64,000 nucleotides of DNA, taken from assembly GCA_016788635.1 (NCBI GenBank), contig JAEUSU010000012.1:16558-80557 (forward strand), read 5' to 3'. Shown piece after piece: positions 55,301 through 63,366 of this stretch (within the stretch, counting starts at the first letter, position 1; each line of letters begins with the position of its first letter). The translations under genes were made by a program, and so were the position numbers. The notes beneath the pieces were generated by a model that worked only from the letters and a program-made list of their open reading frames with translations, was not told where the DNA came from and ran no database searches. This DNA is from Flavobacteriales bacterium. Lineage in GTDB: Bacteria; Bacteroidota; Bacteroidia; Flavobacteriales_F; PHOS-HE28.

Positions 55301-55869
55301 TCCTGGAGGAAGCCGTGCGCGAACTGAAGGACCAGCACTTCAAGGACCTTTTCGACGACGCGCAGGAAGGCAGCCACTCGCTCGCCCGCGGTTCACGCCG
55401 CGACCAGAGCGACGACTGCATCATCGAGACCGACCTCACCATGCTGATCCCCAACAGCTACGTGAGCGAGACCGCCGAACGCCTTGCGCTCTACCGCAAG
55501 CTCGACGACATTAAGGACGAAGCGGAACTACAGAAGTTCACGGCGGAAGTCACGGATCGTTTCGGGCCGATCCCGAACCAGGTGAACGAGCTGATGGAAG
55601 GCATCCGCCTGCGCTGGCTCGGCCAACGCATGGGCCTGGAGAAGATGGTGTTGAAGAAAGGCACGCTCATCGGCACCTTCATTGCCGATCAGAAGCACGG
55701 CTTCTTCGAGAGCGATTCGTTCAACGCGGTGCTCCGCGCAGTGCAAGCACAACCAAGGCGGTTCAAGGTGTATGAGAAGGCGGGGACGCTGCGTGTGAGC
55801 GTACAGGACGTGAAGAACGTGCATGAAGCGAAGGAGGCGATGGAGAGCGTGGTGGGGGTGGGGTCATAG
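52366..55869 (+). CDS. mfd: Transcription-repair coupling factor
   Basis: 1167 residues. Mfd frees RNA polymerase stalled at DNA lesions and recruits UvrA. UvrB-like module about 1-330, RNAP-interacting CarD-like domain about 465-545 (LKPGDLVVHIDHGVGVFSGLE), SF2 helicase motor with Walker A GDVGFGKTE (about 630), IIDEEQKFG (about 730) and the TATPIPRTL and GRVGRSNKKAY motifs, and a C-terminal autoinhibitory domain (about 1015-1150). Between residues about 329 and 362 there is an extra low-complexity stretch encoded by repeat-like DNA; the frame stays open. Confidence 0.96.
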   Translation: MELTRPTILKLEDILSLYRNDARVARIAAGLQEHAARVQITGAIGSSQALIASAVIHLLKGVHVFVLIDKEEAAYFINDLEALLAKDNEARNTRKDEDMLFYPAPSRSPYDPDGHHDGERVSRTEVLEVLMKKPEHLIIVTYPEALVPLVVGQETMVKNTLTIKRSEELPIDTLEEWLHETGFNRVEFVYEPGQFSIRGGIVDVFSYGSDKPYRIELFGDTVESVRRFDPQDQLTVERLAEAVIVPDLQDEDAARQQNFFAQLPENATIWLRDLQAIGDAATKQLKLLAEAYERLPEKEQHPPPDELLATDTQLIKGTLGFKKVFWASSVHHRGTENAATATPGQDRGELQRRDGNATPDKHAQVVDFQQRPQPTFAKEFKVLSGDLHNKQNAGYTNLIACNSAKQSERLYTIFHDMEHEVAFTPLVLDLHEGFIDPELKLALYTDHQIFERYHRYRLKEGFRRNAQALTLKELTQLKPGDLVVHIDHGVGVFSGLETIDAGGSMQEAIRLKYRDNDILYVGIHSLHRVSKYSGEEGGAAPNVSKLGSPAWKNLKEKTKAKVKALAFDLIKLYAQRKSKPGFAFQPDNYLQHELEASFIYEDTPDQLKATQDVKRDMEKGVPMDRLVCGDVGFGKTEVAIRAAFKAVCDGKQAAVLVPTTILALQHWKSFSARMKGLPVRVDYINRFRSSAQQTQILKDLKEGKIDILIGTHRLVSKDVVYKDLGLLIIDEEQKFGVNVKDKLKTLRATVDTLTLTATPIPRTLQFSLMGARDLSIISTPPPNRYPVSTMLQPYDEVTIRGAIEYELSRGGQVYFIHDKVKNIEFIADMIRKLVPGARVGVGHGQLEGHKLEEVMLDFIEGNTDVLVCTTIVENGLDIPNANTIIVNEAQNFGLSDLHQLRGRVGRSNKKAYCYLLAPSPHLLPDLSRKRLQAIEQFSDLGSGIHIAMKDLDIRGAGDLLGAEQSGFINDIGFETYHKILEEAVRELKDQHFKDLFDDAQEGSHSLARGSRRDQSDDCIIETDLTMLIPNSYVSETAERLALYRKLDDIKDEAELQKFTAEVTDRFGPIPNQVNELMEGIRLRWLGQRMGLEKMVLKKGTLIGTFIADQKHGFFESDSFNAVLRAVQAQPRRFKVYEKAGTLRVSVQDVKNVHEAKEAMESVVGVGS
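53354..53408 (+). repeat. Intergenic-repeat-like insertion inside mfd
   Basis: TTCACCACAGAGGCACAGAG (53354-53373), a word I know as a common intergenic repeat of Bacteroidota and other phyla, is followed by a CCCCGG-GTCAAGA-CCGGGG hairpin (53390-53408). It is translated in frame as a linker in a position where other Mfd proteins have only about ten residues. Confidence 0.5.
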
Positions 55870-55913
55870 CTCGTGGCCTTTGAATGGCAGTACGGATACA
55901 ACTTTTTGACACC

Positions 55914-56534
55914 ATGAATAACGCGGCATCATCTCATATACGTTCTCTTCTTGTCGTATCACTGGCATGCACCTCCGCTTTCAGCAAAGCTCAGGACAGC
56001 TTGCGACTGAGCATTTCACTCTTCAATCAAAGTACAGCCATCCCCTATACCCGATTCTTTACCACACCCGTTCACCCAGGCATTCAGGTCGCCGCCGAGT
56101 TAGACCTGAACGAAAGACCTCGAGGCCGCGCGTTCACAGGTGCGCACCTGGGATATTTCTTTCACAACCACCTTGCGCAGGGCTTCTATATCGGCGCTGA
56201 CCTGGGCTATGAGACCCGGACAACGATCGGGATAAGCTTCGCCGGCATGTTGGGGCTGGGCTACTTGCGCACGTATGCCACCAAACCGGAGTTCATTCTG
56301 CAGAACGGCATCTACCAACAGGAACGGGACCGGGGCAACGGTCGCATTATGCCTTCACTCTCGCTTGAGACAGGCTACTACCTCAGACCCGATCGCCACA
56401 GCAGCCAGTTCTTCATTCGCTACCAAAGCTGGCTGGAATATCCCTACTCTCCGGGTTTCATCGAGCTCATGTCACACATCAGCCTGCATGTTGGCGTACG
56501 GTTCAGCATCCGCAGGAACACCGCCACACAATGA
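55914..56534 (+). CDS. Outer-membrane beta-barrel-like protein
   Basis: 206 residues. A signal peptide (about 11-27, ending in FSKAQ) precedes short alternating strands with aromatic ends (FTGAHLGYFF, GFYIGADLGYE, SLSLETGYYL, SQFFIRYQSWLEY, SLHVGVRFSI), typical of a small eight-stranded outer-membrane barrel. No specific family is recognised. GC is visibly lower than in neighbours. It overlaps the next gene by 4 bases, so the two form a pair. Start 55914 begins the signal peptide; an ATG at 55884 is less likely. Confidence 0.75.
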   Translation: MNNAASSHIRSLLVVSLACTSAFSKAQDSLRLSISLFNQSTAIPYTRFFTTPVHPGIQVAAELDLNERPRGRAFTGAHLGYFFHNHLAQGFYIGADLGYETRTTIGISFAGMLGLGYLRTYATKPEFILQNGIYQQERDRGNGRIMPSLSLETGYYLRPDRHSSQFFIRYQSWLEYPYSPGFIELMSHISLHVGVRFSIRRNTATQ

Positions 56535-57715
56535 TGCGCCAAGGTTTCATACTCTGCCTGTTCCTGTGCGCCCTCTCCGCTTGCGAGAAAGGCGAGACCC
56601 TCGACCCGGGGTTTTATGCCTGCACCTTCACGGCGGCCGACAGCAGTGCGGACCACCCCGCACATACGAACTTCATGGACCTGCTGCAGGCCATTACACA
56701 TGACGGTGCACCCGGTGTTCTGATGAGTGTGAACGACCCTGTGAATGGTGAGTGGAGCGGAGCTGCAGGCATGGCCGACCTCTTTAACCAGGTGCCCATG
56801 AAACCGTGCAACATCTCGCGTCTGGGAAGCACGGTCAAGACGTTCACCGCCGCCACGATCCTACTGCTACAGGAGGAGGGCAAGCTCGACTTGGATGACA
56901 GGATCGCCGACTATTTGAGCGGCGAACCGATCGAGCGCTTGGAGAACGCGGACCAAGCGACCATCCGGCAATGCCTTCAGCATAGCAGCGGTATTCGCAA
57001 CTATATCGCGAGCGCACAATTCCAAACCGCTTCCCTGAATGACCTGATCCGGGTGTGGCGACCGGAGGATCTGCTCGCCTACGCGTACGACAGACCGGCT
57101 GATTTTGCTCCAGGAAGCGATGTGAGATACTCGAACACACCTTATATCCTACTCGGCATGTTGATCGAACATATCGAAGGCATGCCATTCTACAAGGTAT
57201 TCGAGGAAAAGCTGTTCACCCCTTTGGGCCTGACATCCATACGGTTCGCCGCTGAGGACAACGTACCGGATGGCATTGTGCGGGGCTACGTCGACCTGTA
57301 CAGCAACCTGAACGTGATCGAAAGCACCTACTACAGCGGCTGGGACTATTTCACTGCCGATGGCGGCTTGATCGGCAACCCCAAAGACCTCGGACGATTC
57401 CTTCGCGCATTGACCAATGCAGAAGTGATCAGCGCCGCATCACTGGCCGAAATGACCACCTGGCGGGCGCCCAGTGAGGTGGATGACAGCTTCTTCCCGA
57501 TCCAGTATGGGCTCGGCCTATTCCGAATGGAGACCCCTTGGGGAGAGGCCTGGTTCCATAGTGGTGATGCGATAGGTTACTACGCGTGCATGACCTACTT
57601 CCCCGCGGAAGGAACAAGCATCGCCTGGGGCGTGAACGGTAACTATGGATCGATCGATGAGGCCACCCAGACACGTCCGGCCATGGAGCGGATATTCGAC
57701 ACGGTCTTTCCTTGA
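56531..57715 (+). CDS. Beta-lactamase-family serine hydrolase lipoprotein
   Basis: 394 residues. Lipobox LCALSAC at about residues 12-18. The class C/PBP-like active site is complete: SxxK as STVK (in RLGSTVKTFTAATILLLQEEGKLDLDD), YxN as YSN (DVRYSNTPYILLGMLIE) and HxG as HSG (AWFHSGDAIGYYACMTYFP). It may be a D-alanyl carboxypeptidase, an esterase or a beta-lactamase relative. It is paired with the upstream barrel gene and lies in a stretch of lower GC. Confidence 0.9.
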   Translation: MMRQGFILCLFLCALSACEKGETLDPGFYACTFTAADSSADHPAHTNFMDLLQAITHDGAPGVLMSVNDPVNGEWSGAAGMADLFNQVPMKPCNISRLGSTVKTFTAATILLLQEEGKLDLDDRIADYLSGEPIERLENADQATIRQCLQHSSGIRNYIASAQFQTASLNDLIRVWRPEDLLAYAYDRPADFAPGSDVRYSNTPYILLGMLIEHIEGMPFYKVFEEKLFTPLGLTSIRFAAEDNVPDGIVRGYVDLYSNLNVIESTYYSGWDYFTADGGLIGNPKDLGRFLRALTNAEVISAASLAEMTTWRAPSEVDDSFFPIQYGLGLFRMETPWGEAWFHSGDAIGYYACMTYFPAEGTSIAWGVNGNYGSIDEATQTRPAMERIFDTVFP

Positions 57716-57838
57716 TCGTTGCTCCACTTGTCGAGAACTCATGGCATGTTCTCCCGGATCGTATGGGGCCTTAACACCATGTACATAATGCTTCGCCCGA
57801 GGCAGCCTAACGGTCTGACCCGTCACTCATCCCCTCCC

Positions 57839-58016
57839 CTTCCAACTCCTCGTTCGTTCTCCACGAAGCATACAACTCCACCCGGTTGTTCCCCGCTGGG
57901 CGGAACTTCACCCATCGGTCGCTTCACGCCCTGCGGTCCATGCCTTCGGCATAGCTCGGCTTGTCTTGTCCACCAGCATGTTGGTGATCAATTTTATCAT
58001 GCAGTGATCGAGTGCT
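57839..58016 (-). pseudogene. Decayed 3' remnant of a TPR/three-helix membrane protein gene, with an insert
   Basis: 57839-57892 and 57970-58015 align with the last about 120 bases of the three tandem genes at 60.5-64 kb, in the same (minus) orientation. Matching words include CACCAGCATGTTGGTGAT (also at 60531-60548) and CCAACTCCTCG. About 77 bases are inserted between the two halves (57893-57969) and hold a small ATGCC-TTC-GGCAT hairpin. The frame is broken and the rest of the gene is gone. No other feature is seen in 57716-58049 except the AraC promoter. Confidence 0.65.
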
Positions 58017-58037
58017 GATCGGCGCGCCGGGGCATAC

Positions 58038-58045
58038 TACTTTCG
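58038..58045 (+). promoter_or_regulatory. -7 element of the AraC-family regulator
   Basis: TACTTTCG, one mismatch to TAnnTTTG, ends 4 bases before the GTG start at 58050, implying leaderless translation. Confidence 0.4.
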
Positions 58046-58049
58046 CCTT

Positions 58050-58817
58050 GTGACCTTTCGATCCTACGCACCCGACCCAGACCTGCGCCCTTTCATAAGG
58101 CAGTATTGGCTCATCACGGGCCGACAGGAGTGCCAAGAGCCGATCGAGCTTCTACCCGACGGCGGGGTGAGCTTGGTGCTGAACCTGGGCGATGGCATCA
58201 ACAGCTCACGTTTCGGTACGCGGTGGAGCGAGCAGGAAGCCTTGATCGTGGGTGCGCAAACCCGTGGCGACACGCAGCTGCTTCTGGGCGAGAGCCTGTT
58301 GTTCGGGATCACCTTCAAGCCGGGCGGTTTCTCCTTCTTCCACCACTATGATCCGATGCATCGCATGGCCGATGAGGTGCAGCCCTTCGACCAGTCACTC
58401 TTCCCGGATCCTCACATGATGTTGCGGCAACCGACAGCCTACGTTGATCGATTCTACCTGGAGCGCTTGAAGCCACCGCGCTTCTCACTGATGGAAGTCG
58501 TGGAGCGTATCGAACAGCGCGAAGGCCGGATACGGATGGATGACCTGATGCGCGAAAATTGCACCACCGCCCGGCAATTGGAGCGCCAGTTCAAGCAGCA
58601 GATGGGCATCACACCGAAGGAATTCATCGACCTCACCCGCTTCAACCATGCGTTCGGTGTGGTGCAACGTGAAGGCGGGGAGCGCAGCCTATTGGAGATC
58701 GCCTGGGACTGCGGTTACTACGACCACGCGCACATGGCCAACGCATTCCAGAAACATATGGGCCGGCCGCCGAGCGCCTTCGTTTTGTCGCATTCCTCCA
58801 AGATCGCGCTGGCCTGA
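58050..58817 (+). CDS. AraC family transcriptional regulator
   Basis: 255 residues from a GTG start. The N-terminal about 130 residues are a DUF6597-like cupin-type sensor (DLRPFIRQYWLITG, IELLPDGGVSLVLNLGD, FGITFKPGGFSFF). The C-terminal helix-turn-helix pair has RQLERQFKQQMGITPKEFIDLTRFNHAF and SLLEIAWDCGYYDHAHMANAFQKHMGRPPSAF. It probably activates nearby genes when a ligand binds; the adjacent membrane protein gene (49 bases downstream) is a candidate target. Confidence 0.92.
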   Translation: MTFRSYAPDPDLRPFIRQYWLITGRQECQEPIELLPDGGVSLVLNLGDGINSSRFGTRWSEQEALIVGAQTRGDTQLLLGESLLFGITFKPGGFSFFHHYDPMHRMADEVQPFDQSLFPDPHMMLRQPTAYVDRFYLERLKPPRFSLMEVVERIEQREGRIRMDDLMRENCTTARQLERQFKQQMGITPKEFIDLTRFNHAFGVVQREGGERSLLEIAWDCGYYDHAHMANAFQKHMGRPPSAFVLSHSSKIALA

Positions 58818-58865
58818 GCCAACTAGCCTTGCGCTTCGCCTGCTTCTAACTGTGGCGAACAACGC

Positions 58866-59534
58866 ATGGACCGATCGAGTCCCTTGGCGAAGACCTACCG
58901 CGGCATCGCGCTGCTGGTGATCGTGCTGGTGCCGCTGAGCTACTTCGGCTTCCGCACAAGCTATTGGCAGCACTTTCCGCGCTTCCCGGGCGTGGGCTGG
59001 GAAGTGCACTTCCATCTGCTCACGATCGCGGCGTGGCTGGCGATGCTGGTATCGCAAGCCTGGCTCGCGGTGAAGGGTCGCATCGCGCAGCACAAGCGCA
59101 TCGGGCGTTTCGCCTACCTCCTCGTTCCCCTCATCATCATCGGCTTCGGGCTGGTGACCAACTACGGCCAGTTGCGGCACAAGGAGCCCGCTCTGCTGGG
59201 CGCATCGTTCTTCGATGGCGGGGCCTTCCTCGTGTTCTATGCACTGGCCATCGCGTACCGCCGGAACACGGCCTACCATTCGCGCTACATGATGCTCACC
59301 GCGGTGCCCTTCATCAACCCGACGCTGGGACGCGCCATAGCGCCGGAAGTGAGCACAACGGTTGAACTCGCACTCATCATCGCCTTGCTCGTCGCTGCGC
59401 GCATACGAAGGACCACGTGGCAGCCTTATGCGGTCGCCTTGCTTACACTGATGGCGTTGACCCTGGTGATCGTGTACATCTCCATGATCGAGCCAGGGAT
59501 CATCGAGGGGCTGTGGGAAGCGATCTGGGGCTAG
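58866..59534 (+). CDS. Multi-pass membrane protein, unknown family
   Basis: 222 residues with about six to seven membrane helices (LLVIVLVPLSYFGF, LTIAAWLAMLVSQAWLAV, LLVPLIIIGFGLV, GGAFLVFYALAIAY, LALIIALLVAARI, ALLTLMALTLVIVYIS). Conserved-looking His residues lie in VHFHLLT and a HKRIGRFAYL loop; these recall DUF2306-type or haem-binding membrane proteins, but that is only a resemblance. It follows the AraC regulator gene in the same direction. Confidence 0.7.
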   Translation: MDRSSPLAKTYRGIALLVIVLVPLSYFGFRTSYWQHFPRFPGVGWEVHFHLLTIAAWLAMLVSQAWLAVKGRIAQHKRIGRFAYLLVPLIIIGFGLVTNYGQLRHKEPALLGASFFDGGAFLVFYALAIAYRRNTAYHSRYMMLTAVPFINPTLGRAIAPEVSTTVELALIIALLVAARIRRTTWQPYAVALLTLMALTLVIVYISMIEPGIIEGLWEAIWG

Positions 59535-59609
59535 GCGAATCTGGCCTTTCGTCCAACGTTGCGATTGTCCTCTACGTCTGGACAGCCCTACGCATATCTT
59601 GCCGTTGCC

Positions 59610-60455
59610 ATGACCGACAAGAACGCCGTCAAGATCTTCGAAGAGAAGCAGGTGCGCACCGTGTGGGATGGTGAGCAGGAGAAGTGGTTCTTCTCCATCA
59701 TCGATGTGATCGCGGCCCTCACTGGCAACGAGCGCCCCCGGAAGTACTGGAACGATCTGAAGACCAAGCTGCTACGCGAGGGCAGCCAACTGTCCGATAA
59801 AATCGGACAGTTGAAATTGCCTGCCGACGATGGCAAGCTGCGCCTCACCGACGTGGCCGACACCGAGCAGCTCTTCCGGCTGATCCAATCCATCCCCTCG
59901 CCCAAGGCCGAACCCTTCAAATTGTGGCTGGCGCAAGTGGCCTCCGAGCGCCTGGACGAAATGGCGGACCCAGAGCTCACCATCGACCGTGCGCTGGAGC
60001 AATACCTGCGTCTGGGCTACCCCGAGAATTGGATCAACCAGCGGCTGAAGAGCATCGAGATCCACAAAGAACTCACCGATGAATGGAGGAAACGCGGCAT
60101 GAAGGAGGGCATGCACTTCGCCACGCTCACCGACATCATCACCAAGGCCTGGAGCGGGAACAGTACCAAGGAGTACAGAGTGCTGAAAGGCCTGAAGAAG
60201 GAGAACCTCCGCGACAACATGACCAATACGGAGCTGATCCTCAACATGCTCGCAGAGGCATCGGCGAAGGACATCTCGCAAGCCACCGAGCCGGAGACTT
60301 TCGACGAGAACAAGGAAGTGGCACGTCAAGGTGGGAACGTGGCCAAGGTGGCACGCTTGGAGCTGGAGGCGCGTACGGGGAAGAAGGTGGTGACGGCGCT
60401 GAGCGCCAAGAAGTCGCTGACCGGTGGAAGGCCAGCCAAGCGCAAGGGCTCTTAA
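59610..60455 (+). CDS. Bro-N domain / phage antirepressor-like protein
   Basis: 281 residues. The first about 110 residues form a BRO N-terminal-like domain (KIFEEKQVRTVWDGEQEKWFFSIIDVIAALTGNERPRKYWNDLKTKL), a DNA-binding module of phage antirepressors. The middle (ELTDEWRKRGMKEGMHFATLTDIITKAWSG, TNTELILNMLAEASAKDIS) resembles bacterial chromosomal Bro-N proteins; the tail is basic (GGRPAKRKGS). No phage genes are nearby, so it is probably a stray or domesticated regulator. Start 59610 is favoured because a TATCTTGC element lies upstream. Confidence 0.85.
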   Translation: MTDKNAVKIFEEKQVRTVWDGEQEKWFFSIIDVIAALTGNERPRKYWNDLKTKLLREGSQLSDKIGQLKLPADDGKLRLTDVADTEQLFRLIQSIPSPKAEPFKLWLAQVASERLDEMADPELTIDRALEQYLRLGYPENWINQRLKSIEIHKELTDEWRKRGMKEGMHFATLTDIITKAWSGNSTKEYRVLKGLKKENLRDNMTNTELILNMLAEASAKDISQATEPETFDENKEVARQGGNVAKVARLELEARTGKKVVTALSAKKSLTGGRPAKRKGS

Positions 60456-61918
60456 TCGCTCTTCCCCGCACCTTCCAGTTCCTCTATCGTCCTCCTCGCC
60501 GCCTCCAATCGCACCCGATTGTTCTTACTCACCAGCATGTTGGTGATGAGCTTCTCCATGCGGTGATGAAGCGGGATCAGCAGCCCTGCGATCGCCGCCA
60601 TGCACAGTAGCAACAGCAACGGCGAGTGGTGCGTGAGTTCCCCCAGGAACGGATGCACCAGCAGATTGATGAACTCAAAGAAGAGCAGCAGCGCGATGAG
60701 CGAGAGGTTCTTGATCGCCTTTGCGCCGACCACGGCGGTCCTGCTGAAGATGAGCAGGAAGATGCCCAGCGTGATCACGATGAGGGCGATGATGCCGAAC
60801 TGGATGTTGCGGGAGCGCTCCTCCCTGGCCTCCTCCCTCGCCTTCGCCTCCTCGCGGTCCTTCAGTTCCTGCGTGAACAACTGGTTCTGCAGTTGGCTCC
60901 TGTTCTGCAAGGCCGTGAGCGAGTCGCGCCACGCGTGGGCGAGCTTCGAGTACACCAGCGCGCTATCGGTCATGCCATTCGCCGCGAACGCATCGGACAA
61001 GGCTTTGGTGGACCGGATCATGAGGGATGGCTGCCGCACTTCGTCAGTGGCTGCGAATCCCTTGCGCGCCCAGGCAAGCGCCTCCCCAGCACGCCCCTGG
61101 TCGATGAGCAGCTTCGCGTACCCGGCCGAACCATTGACGAGCGCATCCAGCGTTCCGGCTGAATCCGCCACCGCCAAGGCCCGCTTGTAGTAGGGCTCGG
61201 CCACGTCGTTCTCGCCACGTGCGGCATGCACAGCAGCCATGGTGAGCTTGTAGGCGGCGTAGCCATAGGGATCCGTGCCAGGCACCTTCACGACATCGGC
61301 CAGGCGGGCATAATACAGCGCGGAGTCCAGGTCGCCGCGATCCATGTGGCACCTCGCCAGGATGGACATCGAACGCCCGTAGAACCCTTGACCCAAGCCA
61401 TAGGCCTGTGCCTTCCGCATGTAGCGCAAGGTGCCATCGATATCCCCGACCTGCTGGTACACGATCGCGGTCTCCTTGCACGTCAGGCTCATGCGCATGC
61501 TGTCCCCGATCTGCTGGTAGCCCTCGAAGGCGATGTTGAAGTGCCGCAGCGCCCCGTTCACATCACTGAGCCTGGTGAATGCCACACCGATGCCGAAGTT
61601 GGCCGGGGCGAGCAGCGTGTCGTTCTTGGTCGTTTCCGCCAACTCAAGTCCCCGCATCGCCGCCTTCATGCAGTCTTCCGTGCGACCGACAAAAGCGTAC
61701 AGGCCGGTGAGCCTGCTGATGGCGGCCATCTGCGCCCGAGGGTCGGTCGCCGCCCGCTCGCGTGCTTCCAGTGAATCGATCGGCAGGCCGCGCAGCCTGG
61801 CGTACAGCGTATCGAGTGGCTGGGCGTGAAGCTGGCCGATCATACCGAGGCCGATGAAAAGAACGAGTAGCCTGAAAACCATGGAGACGGTTCGTTGTTG
61901 ACGTGTCCTTGCGTGCAT
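60452..61918 (-). CDS. TPR/three-transmembrane protein, tandem paralogue 1
   Basis: 488 residues. Signal-like helix about 13-33, exported TPR region about 40-330, coiled coil (about 345-372), then a C-terminal module of three membrane helices (IQFGIIALIVITLGIFLLIFS, LSLIALLLFFEFINLL, LLLLLCMAAIAGLLIPL) and a short cytosolic coil (HHRMEKLITNMLVSKNNRV to IEELE). The C-terminal module is almost identical in the next two genes while the TPR parts differ. No kinase or other output domain is present. It lies 5 bases after the second paralogue's stop. Confidence 0.85.
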   Translation of the reverse strand: MHARTRQQRTVSMVFRLLVLFIGLGMIGQLHAQPLDTLYARLRGLPIDSLEARERAATDPRAQMAAISRLTGLYAFVGRTEDCMKAAMRGLELAETTKNDTLLAPANFGIGVAFTRLSDVNGALRHFNIAFEGYQQIGDSMRMSLTCKETAIVYQQVGDIDGTLRYMRKAQAYGLGQGFYGRSMSILARCHMDRGDLDSALYYARLADVVKVPGTDPYGYAAYKLTMAAVHAARGENDVAEPYYKRALAVADSAGTLDALVNGSAGYAKLLIDQGRAGEALAWARKGFAATDEVRQPSLMIRSTKALSDAFAANGMTDSALVYSKLAHAWRDSLTALQNRSQLQNQLFTQELKDREEAKAREEAREERSRNIQFGIIALIVITLGIFLLIFSRTAVVGAKAIKNLSLIALLLFFEFINLLVHPFLGELTHHSPLLLLLCMAAIAGLLIPLHHRMEKLITNMLVSKNNRVRLEAARRTIEELEGAGKSD

Positions 61919-61923
61919 GTCGG

Positions 61924-63363
61924 TCAGCTTGCCTTGGTTTCACCGCGACTCCCCTCCAACTCCTCGATCGTCCGCCTTGCCGCTTCCAAGCGGACGCGGT
62001 TGTTCTTCGATACGAGCATGTTGGTGATGAGCTTCTCCATGCGGTGGTGCAGCGGGATGAGCAAACCGGCGATGGCCGCCATGCACAAGAGCATCAGGAT
62101 CGGGGAGTGATTGGTGATTCGATCGAGGAATGGATGTAGCAGCAGGTTGATGAACTCGAAGAAGAGCAGCAGCGCGATGAGCGAGAGGTTCTTGATCGCC
62201 TTCGCACCGACAATGGCTGTGCGGCTGAACACGAGCAGGAAGATGCCGAGCGTGATGACGATGAGCGCGATGATGCCGAACTGGATGTTGCGGGAGCGCT
62301 CGTGCTGCGCTTCGATGCGCGCCTGTTCCTCTTCCTTCTCCTTCAATTGCTGGCCGAAGCGCATATTCTCCACCTTGCTCACCGCTTCGGCGTTCAACAG
62401 GCTGTCTTGCAACGTGGCGTGCAACTTCAGGATGAGGTAGGCGCTATCCGTCTTGTCTGCGGCGTGATAGGCTTCTTGCAAGAGTTCCGTGGCGTCGATA
62501 GATCCAGGCAGGTTTTCCGTCTGTTCAGCAACGGCTAATGCGCGCTTGCCCATATCGATCGCGGCGTTCGCGTCCTTCGCGGAAAGCCGCACGCGCGCGA
62601 ACCCCACCAGGGCAGCGGGCATCACGCGGACGACATTGAATGAATCGCATACGGCGATGGCCTTCTGGAAGAAGAGCTCGGCCATGTTCGTTTCGCCCTT
62701 GGCCGCGTAGGCTTTGCCGAGCACCAGCTGCGAGCGGGCATAGCCGTACGGGTCGCTCGCCACCGAATTGATCCCATTGGAACGCTGGGCGTAGTGCATG
62801 GCGGAGTCGGCCATCCCCAACTCGCCATAGGCCTCGCTCAAGTGGCAGGCCGTACGGTTCATCTCGACGCTGCCTTTCACATGCATCTCAGCGCGTTTCA
62901 GCCAGGCGATCGCTTCTCGTAGCTGCCCCATCTGCTTGTACACGACGCCTATCTCCTTCTCCACCCAGCCGACCAGGTCCGGCACCCCGCTCCGTTCCGC
63001 ATGCTCCAACCCCTTGTGCATGTACTCCAGGCTCTTGCCGGGGTCCCGCTCCTTGCACGAATAGCTCACCATCAGGTAGGTCTGGCCCAGTAGCGAGTCC
63101 TCCTTCGCTTCGGGCACCAGATCCAGCATGTACAACGCCGTGTTCCGCAATTCCTCAGCGCGCCCGGCATACAAACAAGCGATCGCGTGGTCCTTCGCTG
63201 CTTCGAGGCGGATGGCGATGGGCTGCGACTTGTCATACCGCAAGTTGAGCGTGTCCAGTTGGGCGATGCCGAATTGGGCGTGGCACGTCAATGACAAGCA
63301 TGCAAGCATCGCGATCCCCAGCCCAACCCCCAGCTGCCTCGTTCCTTTCATCGTGGTTCTCAT
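61924..63363 (-). CDS. TPR/three-transmembrane protein, tandem paralogue 2
   Basis: 479 residues. Signal peptide about 1-29 (ending in CHAQ), TPRs about 45-330 (EEAYHAADKTDSAYLILKLHATLQ last), coiled coil (EKEEEQARIEAQHERS), then the shared three-helix module and cytosolic coil. Within the module only a few residues differ from paralogues 1 and 3 (for example LLHPFLDRITNHSPILMLL against LVHPFLGELTHHSPLLLLL). It lies 3 bases after the third paralogue's stop, so all three are one transcription unit. The function is unknown. Confidence 0.85.
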   Translation of the reverse strand: MRTTMKGTRQLGVGLGIAMLACLSLTCHAQFGIAQLDTLNLRYDKSQPIAIRLEAAKDHAIACLYAGRAEELRNTALYMLDLVPEAKEDSLLGQTYLMVSYSCKERDPGKSLEYMHKGLEHAERSGVPDLVGWVEKEIGVVYKQMGQLREAIAWLKRAEMHVKGSVEMNRTACHLSEAYGELGMADSAMHYAQRSNGINSVASDPYGYARSQLVLGKAYAAKGETNMAELFFQKAIAVCDSFNVVRVMPAALVGFARVRLSAKDANAAIDMGKRALAVAEQTENLPGSIDATELLQEAYHAADKTDSAYLILKLHATLQDSLLNAEAVSKVENMRFGQQLKEKEEEQARIEAQHERSRNIQFGIIALIVITLGIFLLVFSRTAIVGAKAIKNLSLIALLLFFEFINLLLHPFLDRITNHSPILMLLCMAAIAGLLIPLHHRMEKLITNMLVSKNNRVRLEAARRTIEELEGSRGETKAS

Positions 63364-63366
63364 GCG

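Noticed and set aside
53350..55377. 675-residue ORF on the minus strand across mfd
   Set aside because: Exact antisense of a clear Mfd reading frame; long antisense frames are common at this GC content. It has no recognisable domain.
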